DNA of 64,000 nt from Polaromonas sp. JS666. Lineage in GTDB: Bacteria > Pseudomonadota > Gammaproteobacteria > Burkholderiales > Burkholderiaceae_C. The position numbers and the translations under genes are program-made. The notes beneath the pieces were generated by a model, which saw only the letters and a list, made by a program, of their open reading frames with translations, did not search any database and had not been told where the DNA came from. The DNA lies in the NCBI RefSeq assembly GCF_000013865.1, contig NC_007950.1, forward strand, positions 274,008 through 338,007. Direction: 5' to 3'. This document shows positions 55,071 to 63,944 of the stretch, piece after piece (within the stretch, counting starts at the first letter, position 1; every line of letters starts with the position of its first letter).

Positions 55071-56690
55071 TTAGCGGATCTCAAAACCTGGGTAGCCGGT
55101 GCTCGTCACCTCGTTCAGTTTTTGAGTGTAGGCTCCCAGGCCGGCCAGGTAAAACATCACTGTCCTGGCTTTGCCCGGGATGTTCGCGCCGAAGATCCAC
55201 GAATCGGCTTTCGGGAACAGCGTGTAGCCGGCAATTTCGTTGCAGGTGGCGGTCCAGCCGTCTTCGCCTTCGTGGGTGGCTTCAACGAGCTGGCGGCCGG
55301 TGTCGTTCATGTGCTTGATCAGATCGGAGATCCACTCGACCTGCGTCTCGATGCTCGGCGGGAGGTTGGTGAAGGGGCCGTTGGGTCCGAGGATCATGAA
55401 CAAGTTCGGGTAGTCCGCGCTCGCCACGCCCAGGTAGCTGGTCGGGCCGGCTTTCCACTTGTCCTTGATCGTCTTGCCGTTGCGCCCGCGCAGGTCAATT
55501 TTGGTGTAGTTGCCGTCCACCGCGTCAAAGCCGGTGGCGAAGATCAGCACGTCCAATTCGTGTTCCACGCCGTCCGACGTCTTGATGCCCCTGGGCGTGA
55601 TTTCGGTAATCGGGGTCGCCTTGACATCGACCAAGGCGACATTGTCACGGTTGTAAATGGCGTAGTAGCCGCTGTCACACAGCGGCCGCTTGGCATACAG
55701 GTCGGTCGGTGTCAGCTTGCGGGCAGTTTCCGGGTCTTTGACAATCTCGGCGATCTTGCCGCGAATGAACGCAGCGGCGGTTTCGTTGGCTTCTTCGCTG
55801 GTGGCAATGTCGCAAAAGGTTTCAAACATGAAGCGAAAGCCGCCGCCGGTGTCCCAGGCTTTCTGGTAAACGGCGCGGCGCTCTTCTTCCGACACGCTCA
55901 TGGCCGGCACGCTGCTCTCCTTGAAGCCGAAGGCCACCACCGAGCTGCGCACGTCCTTCCAGATCTGCTCGTAGTTCTGTTTGACGGACTTGACGTAGTC
56001 CGGGCTGACCGGGCCGTTGCCGACCGGCACACTGTACTGCGGCGAGCGCTGGAATACCGTCAGGTGGCTGGCCTGCGGGGCGAGAGCCGTGATCACCTGA
56101 AGGCCGGTGGAGCCGGTGCCAATGACGCCGACCCGCTTGCCCTTGAAATCAACGCCTTCAGGCCAGGCGCCGGTATGGTATTGCGCACCCTGGAAAGTCT
56201 CGATGCCCTTGATGTTGGGCACGTTGGTGGCCGACAGCAGGCCCAGTGCCGTGATCAGGTATCTGGCCGTGACGGTTTTATCGGTATCGGTCTGGATTTC
56301 CCAGAGATTGCGCTTTTCATCAAACCGGGCGCCCGTGACGCCGGTGTTGAACTCGATGTCGCGGCGCAGGTCCAGCCGGTCCGCCACGTGGTTCAGGTAA
56401 GACAGAATCTGCGGCTGCGTGACGTAGCGCGTGTCCCACTGCCATTCCTGCAGCAGGGCTTTGTCGAATGAGTAGCAGTACACAAAGCTCTCGGTGTCGG
56501 ACAGGGCGCCGGGGTAGCGGTTCCAGTACCAGGTGCCGCCGACGTCGCCGGCCTTGTCAAAGACGCGAACGTTCATGCCGAGCTCGTTGCGCAGTTTGTG
56601 CAGCATGTAGAGTCCGCCGAAGCCGGCACCCACGACCACCGCGTCGTAGTCGGTCTGGGTTGGGTGGCTGTCTTGTGTTGCCAGGGTCAT
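55071..56690 (-). CDS. chnB: Cyclohexanone monooxygenase-type Baeyer-Villiger enzyme
   Basis: This 539-residue flavin monooxygenase converts cyclic ketones to lactones with NADPH and O2. The first FAD motif is VVGAGFGGLY, the Baeyer-Villiger fingerprint is FQGAQYHTGAWP (about residues 165-176), and the second dinucleotide motif is GVIGTGSTGLQV. Long stretches match remembered cyclohexanone monooxygenase of Acinetobacter, for example GTWYWNRYPGALSDTE, KAWDTGGGFRFMFETFCDIA, YAKRPLCDSGYYAIYNRDNV and ILGPNGPFTNLPPSIETQVE. The length is standard. It sits centrally in a four-enzyme reverse operon. Confidence 0.95.
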   Translation of the reverse strand: MTLATQDSHPTQTDYDAVVVGAGFGGLYMLHKLRNELGMNVRVFDKAGDVGGTWYWNRYPGALSDTESFVYCYSFDKALLQEWQWDTRYVTQPQILSYLNHVADRLDLRRDIEFNTGVTGARFDEKRNLWEIQTDTDKTVTARYLITALGLLSATNVPNIKGIETFQGAQYHTGAWPEGVDFKGKRVGVIGTGSTGLQVITALAPQASHLTVFQRSPQYSVPVGNGPVSPDYVKSVKQNYEQIWKDVRSSVVAFGFKESSVPAMSVSEEERRAVYQKAWDTGGGFRFMFETFCDIATSEEANETAAAFIRGKIAEIVKDPETARKLTPTDLYAKRPLCDSGYYAIYNRDNVALVDVKATPITEITPRGIKTSDGVEHELDVLIFATGFDAVDGNYTKIDLRGRNGKTIKDKWKAGPTSYLGVASADYPNLFMILGPNGPFTNLPPSIETQVEWISDLIKHMNDTGRQLVEATHEGEDGWTATCNEIAGYTLFPKADSWIFGANIPGKARTVMFYLAGLGAYTQKLNEVTSTGYPGFEIR

Positions 56691-56757
56691 TATTTGTTTC
56701 CTTTATTGTTCAAGTTTTCCCCGTCTGGATGGGGTCAGGTGTTGTCGGAAGGTCGCT

Positions 56758-57660
56758 TCAAGCAGCCTTAAACCATTGGGCGATGCGGCGCAGTTCGTCA
56801 TCCGCTTCGACCGCCCGGCCAGCCAGGAACGGGAACACATGCTGCATGCCGTCCACCACCGAGAGGGTGACGTCCACACCTGCGGCTTTGGCGATCCCGG
56901 CCAGGTCGGTGGCGTTGTCGAGCAGGGTTTCCTGGGAGCCGGCATTGAGGTACAGGCGCGGAAAACCCTGGTAGCTGGCCTTGAGCGGATTGGCCAGCGG
57001 GTTGGTGCGCGAGCCTTGCTCGCCCAGGAACATGCCGGACATGGCCTCCAGCACGGCCTTGCTCACCAGGGCGTCGGTGGCGGCGTTGGTCTGCAGCGTC
57101 TTGCCGACGTGCTCCATGTCGAGCCAGGGCGAGAAAGCGATGACCGCGCCCGGCAGCGCCACGCCGTCGTCGCGCAGCTTGAGCACGGTGGCGATGGCCA
57201 GGTTGCCGCCGGCCGAGTCGCCGCTGGTGGTGATGTTGTTTGCCTTGAAGCCGCGCGCCAGGAGTGCACGGTACACCGCGGTCGCGTCTTCGAGCTGGGC
57301 CGGGAAGGGATGCTCGGGCGCGCGCCGGTAGTCCAGCACGATGGCCGTGACGCCCAGGTGTTTGGCCAGGTGCCCGGCGAGCTTGCGGTGGCTGGCGGCT
57401 GAGCCGACCGCGAAACCGCCACCGTGGGTGTAGAGGATGACTTTGCGGGGGTCGGCGTCAAGCGGTAGCGCCCAGAGGGCCTCGACCCCGGCGACGGTCT
57501 CGAACTTGTAGGTCACGCCTTCAGGCTCACGGGTCGGTTGGTGCCACTCGTCGAAGAGGCCGCGCAGATCGGCGATGGTCAGCGCCGGGTTCTCCGCCAT
57601 GCGGTCGGACCAGCTCTGGTAGAGCACGCGAAGAAAGTCCGCCTCGGTTGAAGGTTTCAT
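56758..57660 (-). CDS. Alpha/beta hydrolase, HSL type (lactone hydrolase likely)
   Basis: This 300-residue hormone-sensitive-lipase-type esterase has the oxyanion motif YTHGGGFAVGSAASH, the nucleophile TTSGDSAGGNLAIA, the Asp region LLDNATDLAGIAKAAGVDV and His in DGMQHVFPFLAG. ChnC-type caprolactone hydrolases belong to this group, and the gene is first in the operon before the monooxygenase. AGGAGA lies upstream of the ATG at 57660. Its role in lactone opening is inferred from context. Confidence 0.9.
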   Translation of the reverse strand: MKPSTEADFLRVLYQSWSDRMAENPALTIADLRGLFDEWHQPTREPEGVTYKFETVAGVEALWALPLDADPRKVILYTHGGGFAVGSAASHRKLAGHLAKHLGVTAIVLDYRRAPEHPFPAQLEDATAVYRALLARGFKANNITTSGDSAGGNLAIATVLKLRDDGVALPGAVIAFSPWLDMEHVGKTLQTNAATDALVSKAVLEAMSGMFLGEQGSRTNPLANPLKASYQGFPRLYLNAGSQETLLDNATDLAGIAKAAGVDVTLSVVDGMQHVFPFLAGRAVEADDELRRIAQWFKAA

Positions 57661-58074
57661 GTTGTCTCCTGCTAAAAATAATTGTTGCAGGCTTCATTCT
57701 GCAGAATTCGGACGCTCAAAGTATTGAACCGCCTGTGCATATCTCTTGTCCAGAATTGCGGACTCGCTTTAACCTTGCAACAGGAACCTACGGTGCACGC
57801 GAACCATTGAGCAATCGGACGCCGATTGTGGGGACGATGGAGGATTTAGACATGCCGGTCTCCCGAGACGGGGCCGTTGAGGTGTACCCGAAGACAGACT
57901 GGAGATTTTGAAAGGGGTAAAATGACCCTCCAATGGGCTGCAAAACTGGTTATATTTGCACAATTTTTTAGTGAAATTTCACTTTTATAAAGTTAGTGAC
58001 TTGTTACTACACGTTGCAATGTGTTATTCAGACTGTCCATATTGCAGTAGGTCAACCAGATCAAGAGGCCCAAT
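57661..58074. promoter_or_regulatory. Divergent promoter region of the ketone cluster
   Basis: This 414-bp gap separates the reverse operon from the forward regulator gene. It is AT-rich at 57940-58010 and holds the palindrome AGTGAAATTTCACT (57970-57983), a candidate regulator site. I found no convincing -24/-12 sigma-54 promoter. A short forward open frame across 57648-57911 has no ribosome site or recognisable product. Confidence 0.5.
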
Positions 58075-59295
58075 GTGACATACCGTCAATCTTCAGCACT
58101 CCTTCAGACGCAACCGTTCTTCGCTACAGAGCAGCAACGACTCGCACTCGCACGCGAGCGCTTTTTCGAGGAAGGGACTCGTCCGTCGGGACTGGTCAGT
58201 GAAGGCGTCATTCAGTCCTGGTACCGTTGCATGCAGGCCCACCGTAACCCGAACGAGCCCACCAGCTTCAACACGGTGACCCGCAACCGCGTCCACTCGG
58301 TGCTGTCGCGCAACCGCATGTTCCTGGATGCCGCTACCGACGAGCTAATGCGACTCGAAACCATGCTCGCTGGCACCGCCTGCCGAGCCATGTTGACAGA
58401 CGCCCATGGCGTGGTGGTGCACGCCACGCGATCGACCGCCAGCCATGACAGGTTATTACAGCTGGCAAGCCGCGTCGGTGTCAACCTGGCCGAGGAAAGT
58501 GTGGGAACAACCGCACCCGGAATCGTGGTGCGAACCGGCCAGCCCTGCATCGTGAGGTCAGCAGAACACTTCTTCGAGTGCATGCAGATAATCCAGTGCG
58601 CAGCCGCACCGATCCGCAACATTCATCAGCAGGTGGCCGGTGTGCTGAACGTGTCGATCGAATCGCATTCGTTCGGCTTTGATGCCGCTTCGATGGTTGC
58701 CCTGCATGCCACCTCTATCGAAAACCGGCTACTGCAAGCCCAGTCCCGCGAGCACATCATCGTCCGCCTGCAAACCATGCCCACCCTGCTGGGTACGCCG
58801 ATGGAGGGGTTGGCAGGCGTGAACAGCGACGGCATGGTAACTTGGATCAACGGCGTGGCGGCGCGCCTGCTCGGCGTGTTGCAAGTCGGCCCGTGGACAC
58901 AGTTGAGTGAGGTGTTCGGGCTCAAACCCCGGGAACTGGCCGCATTGACCCGGCGGGCCGACGCCACGCTGCATCAGCTCCCGAACGGGCTCGCCGTCTG
59001 GTTGCTCGCGCACATGCAGTGCGCTGATGGTGCGAAAGAAGTGTTCAGCCTGGGCAGTCACCAAGAAGACGCGCAGACCACGGCGGAACCAGAACCGGCC
59101 ACTGCAGCACCGGACATAACACCGGCTTCACCCACCAACCTGCGCCAATCTGAGTTGCAACTGGTTGAACGGACGCTCGCCGAGTACGGCGGCAATGTTT
59201 CAAAAGCGGCACGCGCACTGGGCGTCTCTCGTGGTTTTGTCTACCGTCATCTGAATCGCCCGCCTCCGGCCCCAGCGGATGTGAGCACCCCCTGA
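58075..59295 (+). CDS. GAF-Fis transcriptional regulator without AAA+ domain
   Basis: This 406-residue protein resembles AcoR-type activators. The N-terminal region (RERFFEEGTRPSGLVSEGVIQSWYRCMQAH) and GAF-like domain (residues about 60-220, with LTDAHGVVVHAT, NLAEESVGTTAPGIVVRTGQPCIV and IRNIHQQVAGVLNVSIES) are followed by a PAS-like section (GLAGVNSDGMVTWINGVAARLLG) and a C-terminal Fis helix-turn-helix (LVERTLAEYGGNVSKAARALGVSRGFVYRHL). The sigma-54 AAA+ module normally between them is absent. It therefore cannot activate sigma-54 promoters and may act as a sigma-70 activator or repressor of the divergent ketone operon. Confidence 0.85.
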   Translation: MTYRQSSALLQTQPFFATEQQRLALARERFFEEGTRPSGLVSEGVIQSWYRCMQAHRNPNEPTSFNTVTRNRVHSVLSRNRMFLDAATDELMRLETMLAGTACRAMLTDAHGVVVHATRSTASHDRLLQLASRVGVNLAEESVGTTAPGIVVRTGQPCIVRSAEHFFECMQIIQCAAAPIRNIHQQVAGVLNVSIESHSFGFDAASMVALHATSIENRLLQAQSREHIIVRLQTMPTLLGTPMEGLAGVNSDGMVTWINGVAARLLGVLQVGPWTQLSEVFGLKPRELAALTRRADATLHQLPNGLAVWLLAHMQCADGAKEVFSLGSHQEDAQTTAEPEPATAAPDITPASPTNLRQSELQLVERTLAEYGGNVSKAARALGVSRGFVYRHLNRPPPAPADVSTP

Positions 59296-59997
59296 GCGTG
59301 AGCTGGCACCCCTACCGGCGAGGCCGGTCACCCGCCAGCGTGATACGGTGCATGACCCGGCGAAAACCGTGGTAATCGTTGACCGGGTAGTGGTGCGTAC
59401 AGCGGTTGTCCCAGAGCGCGATCGAACCCACCTGCCAGCGGAAGCGGCAGGTGAATTCTTCCTTCTTTTGATGCCCGAATAAAAATTGCAACAGCGGCGC
59501 GCTTTCCTCTTCGGCCATGCCGACAAAGCGTGTTGTGTGGGCGCAGTTGATGTACAAGGCTTTGCGGCCGGTTTCCGGATGGGTCCGCACCACGGGATGT
59601 TCGGCCTCGTAATCACTGTGCTGGTCGGCGCGACCGGCTTCGGCCAGGCGGTCTTCGCGGGTGCGCGACACGTCGGCCTTGGCCGAGGTGTTGACCGCCA
59701 CCAGGGGATCGAGCAGCCGCTTCATGCCATCCGACAAGGCCTCGTAGGCCAGCACCTGGTTGGCAAACAGCGTGTCGCCTCCGTACAGCGGCACCTCGCG
59801 CGCCAGCAGCAGCGTGGCCATCGGCGGCTGCGCCAGGTAGGCGGTATCGCTGTGCCAGACACCGCCGAAGTTGACTTTTTCATGCGCCAGTTTCTTCACC
59901 TCAATGATGACCGGAAATCCCGCAATGCCGTTGACGAACGGGTATTCCACCGGCGTGCCAACGGCTTGGGCGAAGGCCAGGAACTGCCCGGACGTGA

Positions 59998-61160
59998 TAC
60001 CAATCCCATGTCATGAGATAACCGGAGCCGAAGGCAGCACTGCCCAGCTGCGCGAGCACAAAGAGCGGATGGCGCCGGGGATTTGCGTGAAGACGTTCCA
60101 GGCGTCGCAGCAGGCGTCAACAATCTGCTCATAGCCGTCGTAGCAGCGATTGGCCAGGTGCCGGTCGCGCAGTTGCTGCCACACCTGCTCGGCCGGGTTG
60201 AGTTCAGGTGAGCCCGCCGGCAGTGGCAACAATGAAACGTTGGGGAACTGCGGCAGTTTGGGCGTGGTGTGCCAGCCTGCACGATCGAGCACCAGCACGG
60301 CGTGGCGCCCCGCAGGCACCGCCTCGCTCAGGGCCTGCAGGTGGTGGGCCATTGCCTCGGTATTGGCGTGCGGCATGACCAGACCGACCGCGCTACCGTG
60401 CTGTGGACAGACGGCGCCAAAGATATACGCCGATTCGGACTGCTGCTGGCGCACCACCCGGGGCCGCGTTCCCTTGCGCGCCCACAGGCGCGTTTGCGTG
60501 CCGCGCTGGCCGATGCGCATTTCATCCTGAAACCACACATCGACCTGCTCAGACGCAACGCCTGGCGGCAGCGTTGCCGCGACTTCCTGGACAAAGTTTT
60601 TTTTTGAATTCGGCTTGTGCAACCGGATCCGCGTACGGACTGACGGCGCGCGCCGAAATCCACACCATGCCCAAGCGCTTTATCAAGTCATACACACCGT
60701 TCAGGCTGTAGGCCACGCCAAACTGCCCGGCCAGCAACTGGCGGATGTCTTCGCCCCGCACCCGCCCGCCGCCGCGTTCGCGCTGGAGTTGCTCGACGGC
60801 CTGGCGAAACGCTTCTTCGTGCTCTTTGGCAAGGCGCTGCGTACTCCAGTCGTGCGGCAGGCCGGCCAGACGCGCGACGCCGCCGGCGCTAAACCACTGC
60901 ACCCAGCGCATGACCGCATGACGGGTTACGCGCAGTGCAGCGCCCACTTCGCTGCAGCTCTTGCCGTCCTTGAGGTGTGCCAGCGCGATCAGGCGCAGTC
61001 GCCGGCGTCCATCGGGTTCCTTGCGGGCCAGCCGGTCGAAATCATAGGGCTGCAGCTGATCAATGATGTGCTGAGATAACATTTTTGCAACCTCCATCAA
61101 GAGCCAAGTCTGTTCAGACTCCGATGCCTGGCTTTGGTTCTTTCTCTGTCGGGATTGGTA
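59998..61160. mobile_element. IS630-family element in the dioxygenase gene
   Basis: This 1,163-bp element has inverted tips TACCAATCCC and is flanked by TGA (59995-59997 and 61161-61163). IS630 elements normally duplicate only TA, yet the host gene is restored in frame only if TGA is treated as a 3-bp duplication. The transposase occupies almost the whole element. Confidence 0.85.
60011..61082 (-). CDS. IS630-family transposase in two frames across an A9 tract
   Basis: The first frame starts at MLSQHIIDQLQPYDFDRLAR (61082, GGAGG seven bases upstream) and encodes the helix-turn-helix part up to VAQAEFKKK. The second frame encodes the DDE endonuclease (SEQVDVWFQDEMRIGQRGTQ; VLVLDRAGWHTTPKL; LLPLPAGSPELNPAEQVWQ). 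They join at a run of nine A (60597-60605 on the reverse strand). One A fewer would give a single protein, so expression needs slippage at the run, a known IS630 strategy, or the tract has acquired an inactivating extra base. Confidence 0.9.
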
Positions 61161-61316
61161 TGAGGTGCTGGTCGCGCAAAAAGACGACGCCATGCGCCAG
61201 CCAGGCACTGCGCAGCGCCGCTAGGTCATCCTGACGCAGCGGCTGGGACAGGTCGAGCCCGGAGAGTTCCGCACCCAGCGCGCCGGCCAGTCGGGTCACG
61301 GTCAATGCCGGGGCGC

Positions 61317-62564
61317 TCATGCTGACACCTCCGCATCGGCGACGACCGGAACCGCTGCGCCACTGGCCAGCAAGGACGCTAGCGCGCTTGCATCAAAGCC
61401 GCATTCGCGCAGCACCGATTCGGTGTGTTCCCCCAGTCGCGGCGCGGGCGCCAGCTTGCCGACGTCATAGCCCTCCCAGCGCGCCGGCGCGCCAAAGGTG
61501 CGCATCGTCCCTTCGCTCGGGTGCTCGACCTGCTGGAAGAAGCCCACCGCCGCCAGGTGCGGGTCATCGAGCAGGGATTCTATGGTGTTCAAAGGCACCG
61601 CCGGCACGTCGATCTGCTCGAACAGCGCCAGCCAGTGCGCGGTACTTTGCCCGCGCAGCGTCTGGCCCAGAAAGCCGTACACCTCGTCGATGTGCCGGGT
61701 GCGGCTGGACAGGTTGGCGAAGCGCGGGTCCACCCACAAATCATCGCGCTCGATGGCGCGCAGAAAACGCTGCCAGTGGCCGTCGTTGTAGACCAGCGCG
61801 CAGATGTAGCCATCGCTGGTTTCATAGGGCCGGCGCCCGGGCGACAGCAGCCGCACGTAGCCGGCGCCACCACTGGGCGGCTCGAAGGTGTGCCCGTAAA
61901 TATGGTCCGACAGCACCACGCTGGCCATGGTCTCGAACATCGGCACATCAATGCGGCAGCCGCGCCCGGTGCGTTCGCGCCCATACAGCGCCATGGCCAC
62001 GCTGTGCGCCGCATGCAGGCCGACCATGCGGTCGGCAATCGTCAGCGGCACGTAGCGCGGCTCACTCGCCCCGCTGCGTTGCTGCAGGGCAGCGATGCCG
62101 ACCGCGCCCTGGATCAGGTCGTCATAAGCCGGGCGGCCGGCGTAGGGACCGTCCTCGCCATAGCCGTACACGCCGCACCAGATGATGCGCGGGTTGATGG
62201 CCGACACGCTCTCGTAGTCCAGCCCGAGCCGGGCGATGGAGGCCGGGCGCAGGTTGTGGACGAAGACATCGGCGCCTTCGATCAGGTGCCGCATCGCGGC
62301 CGCGCCCTGCGGCGACTTGAGGTCTAGCGCCACGCTGCGCTTGTTGCGGTTCAGGTGCAGGAACAGCGGGCCCATGCCGGGATGGCGTCCGGGACCGATC
62401 CAGCGGGTCGAGTCGCCCTCGGGGGATTCGATCTTGATCACGTCGGCGCCATGGTCGCCAAAAATCTGGGTCGCGTAGGGACCCATCAGCACTGCACTGA
62501 GGTCAATCACCCGCACGCCCGCGAGTGGCCCCCCAAGTGCCGCCTGGTCTTGTTGGCTTGTCAT
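61317..62564 (-). CDS. Class III (CaiB/BaiF) CoA-transferase
   Basis: This 415-residue family III CoA-transferase moves CoA between carboxylic acids. The motifs are GVRVIDLSAVLMGPYATQIFGDHGADVIKIE near the N-terminus, HLNRNKRSVALDLKSPQGAA, the catalytic-Asp region (PAYDDLIQGAVGI) and YTHTFEPP-like DHIYGHTFEPPSGGAGYVRLLSPGRRPYETSDG. It precedes the split dioxygenase gene with a four-base overlap. The frame is complete. Its acyl substrate is unknown. Confidence 0.92.
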   Translation of the reverse strand: MTSQQDQAALGGPLAGVRVIDLSAVLMGPYATQIFGDHGADVIKIESPEGDSTRWIGPGRHPGMGPLFLHLNRNKRSVALDLKSPQGAAAMRHLIEGADVFVHNLRPASIARLGLDYESVSAINPRIIWCGVYGYGEDGPYAGRPAYDDLIQGAVGIAALQQRSGASEPRYVPLTIADRMVGLHAAHSVAMALYGRERTGRGCRIDVPMFETMASVVLSDHIYGHTFEPPSGGAGYVRLLSPGRRPYETSDGYICALVYNDGHWQRFLRAIERDDLWVDPRFANLSSRTRHIDEVYGFLGQTLRGQSTAHWLALFEQIDVPAVPLNTIESLLDDPHLAAVGFFQQVEHPSEGTMRTFGAPARWEGYDVGKLAPAPRLGEHTESVLRECGFDASALASLLASGAAVPVVADAEVSA

Positions 62565-62645
62565 CTTTGTCTCCTCTGATTTTTTTGATGCCAGGCGGCC
62601 TCAGCGCCGCGTGCTGAGGAAAAACCCGGTTGACGACAGTGCATC

Positions 62646-63944
62646 CTAACGAATGAAAGGGGCGTTCCCCTGGTTCCGGGTTTTATCGCATTGTGCCGCT
62701 GAGCCGCCTGGTGCCACGATGGGAAGCGCAAACTTTTCATCAACTCACTGCAAGGGGAAAGACCATGAGCATCGTCTTTGTTGGCATTGACCTGGCCAAG
62801 AATGTCTTTGCCGTCCACGGCGTCAATGAAGCAGGCAAGCCGGCGCTGGTCAAGCCGTCGGTGGCTCGCGGCAAACTGCTGGAGCTGGTGGCTTCGCTGG
62901 CGCCCTGCACGATTGGCCTGGAGGCCTGCTCGGGCGCCCACCACTGGGCGCGGCAGTTCACGGCCCATGGTCACACAGTGCGGCTGATGGCGCCCAAGTT
63001 CGTCGCGCCCTACCGCCTCTCGGGCAAGCAAGGCAAGAACGACGCGGCCGATGCCGCGGCCATTTGCGAGGCCGTGCAGCGGCCCAACATGCGTTTTGTG
63101 CCCATCAAGAACCTGGCCCAGCAAGGCCAGCTCGGCATTCACCGGGTTCGCCAAGGATTCATCGAGCAGCGCACGGCCACCATCAACCGCATCCGCGGCC
63201 TGCTGGCCGAGTTCGGAATGGTCCTGCCGCTCAAGGCCTCCACCGTGCGGCGCGAGGCCGCCAGATGCCTGGAGGACTTGCCGGGCTGGGCCAACACGGC
63301 CGTGGGCGACTTGCTGAGCGAATTGCACCACCTGGATGAACGCATCGGGCAGTACGACAAGCACATCGCGCAGATGGCCCGCGAGGACAGCCGGGCGCAG
63401 CAGCTCATGCGCTTCAAGGGCATTGGCGAAACCACGGCCAGCGCCATGTTGGCCATGATTGGCAACGGTCATGAGTTCAAGTGCGGCCGTCAGTTTGCCG
63501 CCTGGCTGGGCCTGGCGCCGAGCCAGTACAGCTCGGGTGGCAAAGCGCGGCTGGGCCGCATTACCAAGGCGGGCGACCCTTACATGCGCTCCCTGCTGGT
63601 CCTGGGCGCGCGTGCCGTCCTGAATAAAGCCAAGGACCAGACCGACAGCCTGAGCCGCTGGGCGCTGGCCCTGGCCGAGCGGCGCGGCTACTGGCGCGCC
63701 ATCGTGGCCATCGCCGCCAAGAATGCCCGGATGTGCTGGGCCATGCTGGCGCGGGGCGAGCGTTTTGCCATGCCCGCCTGAGCGCAAGCCATTGGCATCG
63801 GCCAGCACGCTTTCAGGAGACACGAAAGAATTGATGACTACCGCCGCTTGACGGCTTTCAGTGATGAAGCAAGGGTTGGACCTGCGCGGGGAGTGCCTGA
63901 ATAAAGCACGGAGGTGGTCACTGATCACTTCGACTAACGAATGA
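62646..63944. mobile_element. IS110-family (IS1111-type) element with 11-bp flanking repeat
   Basis: CTAACGAATGA occurs at 62646-62656 and again at 63934-63944, bracketing the transposase gene at a distance of 1,288 bp, a normal size for IS1111-type elements. Such a repeat is expected when the element ends and the target share a core. Exact ends cannot be fixed. About 110 bases precede and 150 follow the transposase inside the brackets. Confidence 0.6.
62765..63781 (+). CDS. IS110-family transposase, IS1111 type
   Basis: This 338-residue DEDD transposase has the N-terminal RuvC-like domain (VGIDLAKNVFAVHGV; IGLEACSGAHHWARQF; KFVAPYRLSGKQGKNDAADAAAICEA) and the C-terminal Transposase_20 domain (FKGIGETTASAMLAMIGNGH; FAAWLGLAPSQYSSGGKARLGRITKAGDPYMRSLLVLGAR). 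GGGGAAAG lies before the ATG at 62765; an earlier in-frame start at 62693 is unlikely. It is complete and clearly different from the IS110 transposase at 27.3 kb. Confidence 0.94.
   Translation: MSIVFVGIDLAKNVFAVHGVNEAGKPALVKPSVARGKLLELVASLAPCTIGLEACSGAHHWARQFTAHGHTVRLMAPKFVAPYRLSGKQGKNDAADAAAICEAVQRPNMRFVPIKNLAQQGQLGIHRVRQGFIEQRTATINRIRGLLAEFGMVLPLKASTVRREAARCLEDLPGWANTAVGDLLSELHHLDERIGQYDKHIAQMAREDSRAQQLMRFKGIGETTASAMLAMIGNGHEFKCGRQFAAWLGLAPSQYSSGGKARLGRITKAGDPYMRSLLVLGARAVLNKAKDQTDSLSRWALALAERRGYWRAIVAIAAKNARMCWAMLARGERFAMPA

Larger units (their letters stand above)
59312..61320 (-). pseudogene. TauD/TfdA-type dioxygenase gene split by IS630
   Basis: The N-terminal part (61320-61161, MSAPALTVTRLAGALGAELS to VFLRDQHL) and the C-terminal part (59994-59312, TSGQFLAFAQAVGTPVEYPF to the end) belong to one Fe(II)/2-oxoglutarate dioxygenase. 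Motifs include the metal ligands HSDTAY and CTHHYPVND and the 2OG-binding Arg in HGFRRVMHRITL. Removing the IS and one TGA duplication gives exactly 281 codons in frame, reading RDQHLTSGQFLAF. The start overlaps the stop of the CoA-transferase gene (ATGA), so the two formed an operon. A substrate such as taurine or an aryloxyacid cannot be assigned. Confidence 0.9.

Noticed and set aside
57648..57911. Forward open frame in the divergent promoter region
   Set aside because: It starts inside the esterase gene, has no ribosome site and occupies the expected promoter of the operon.
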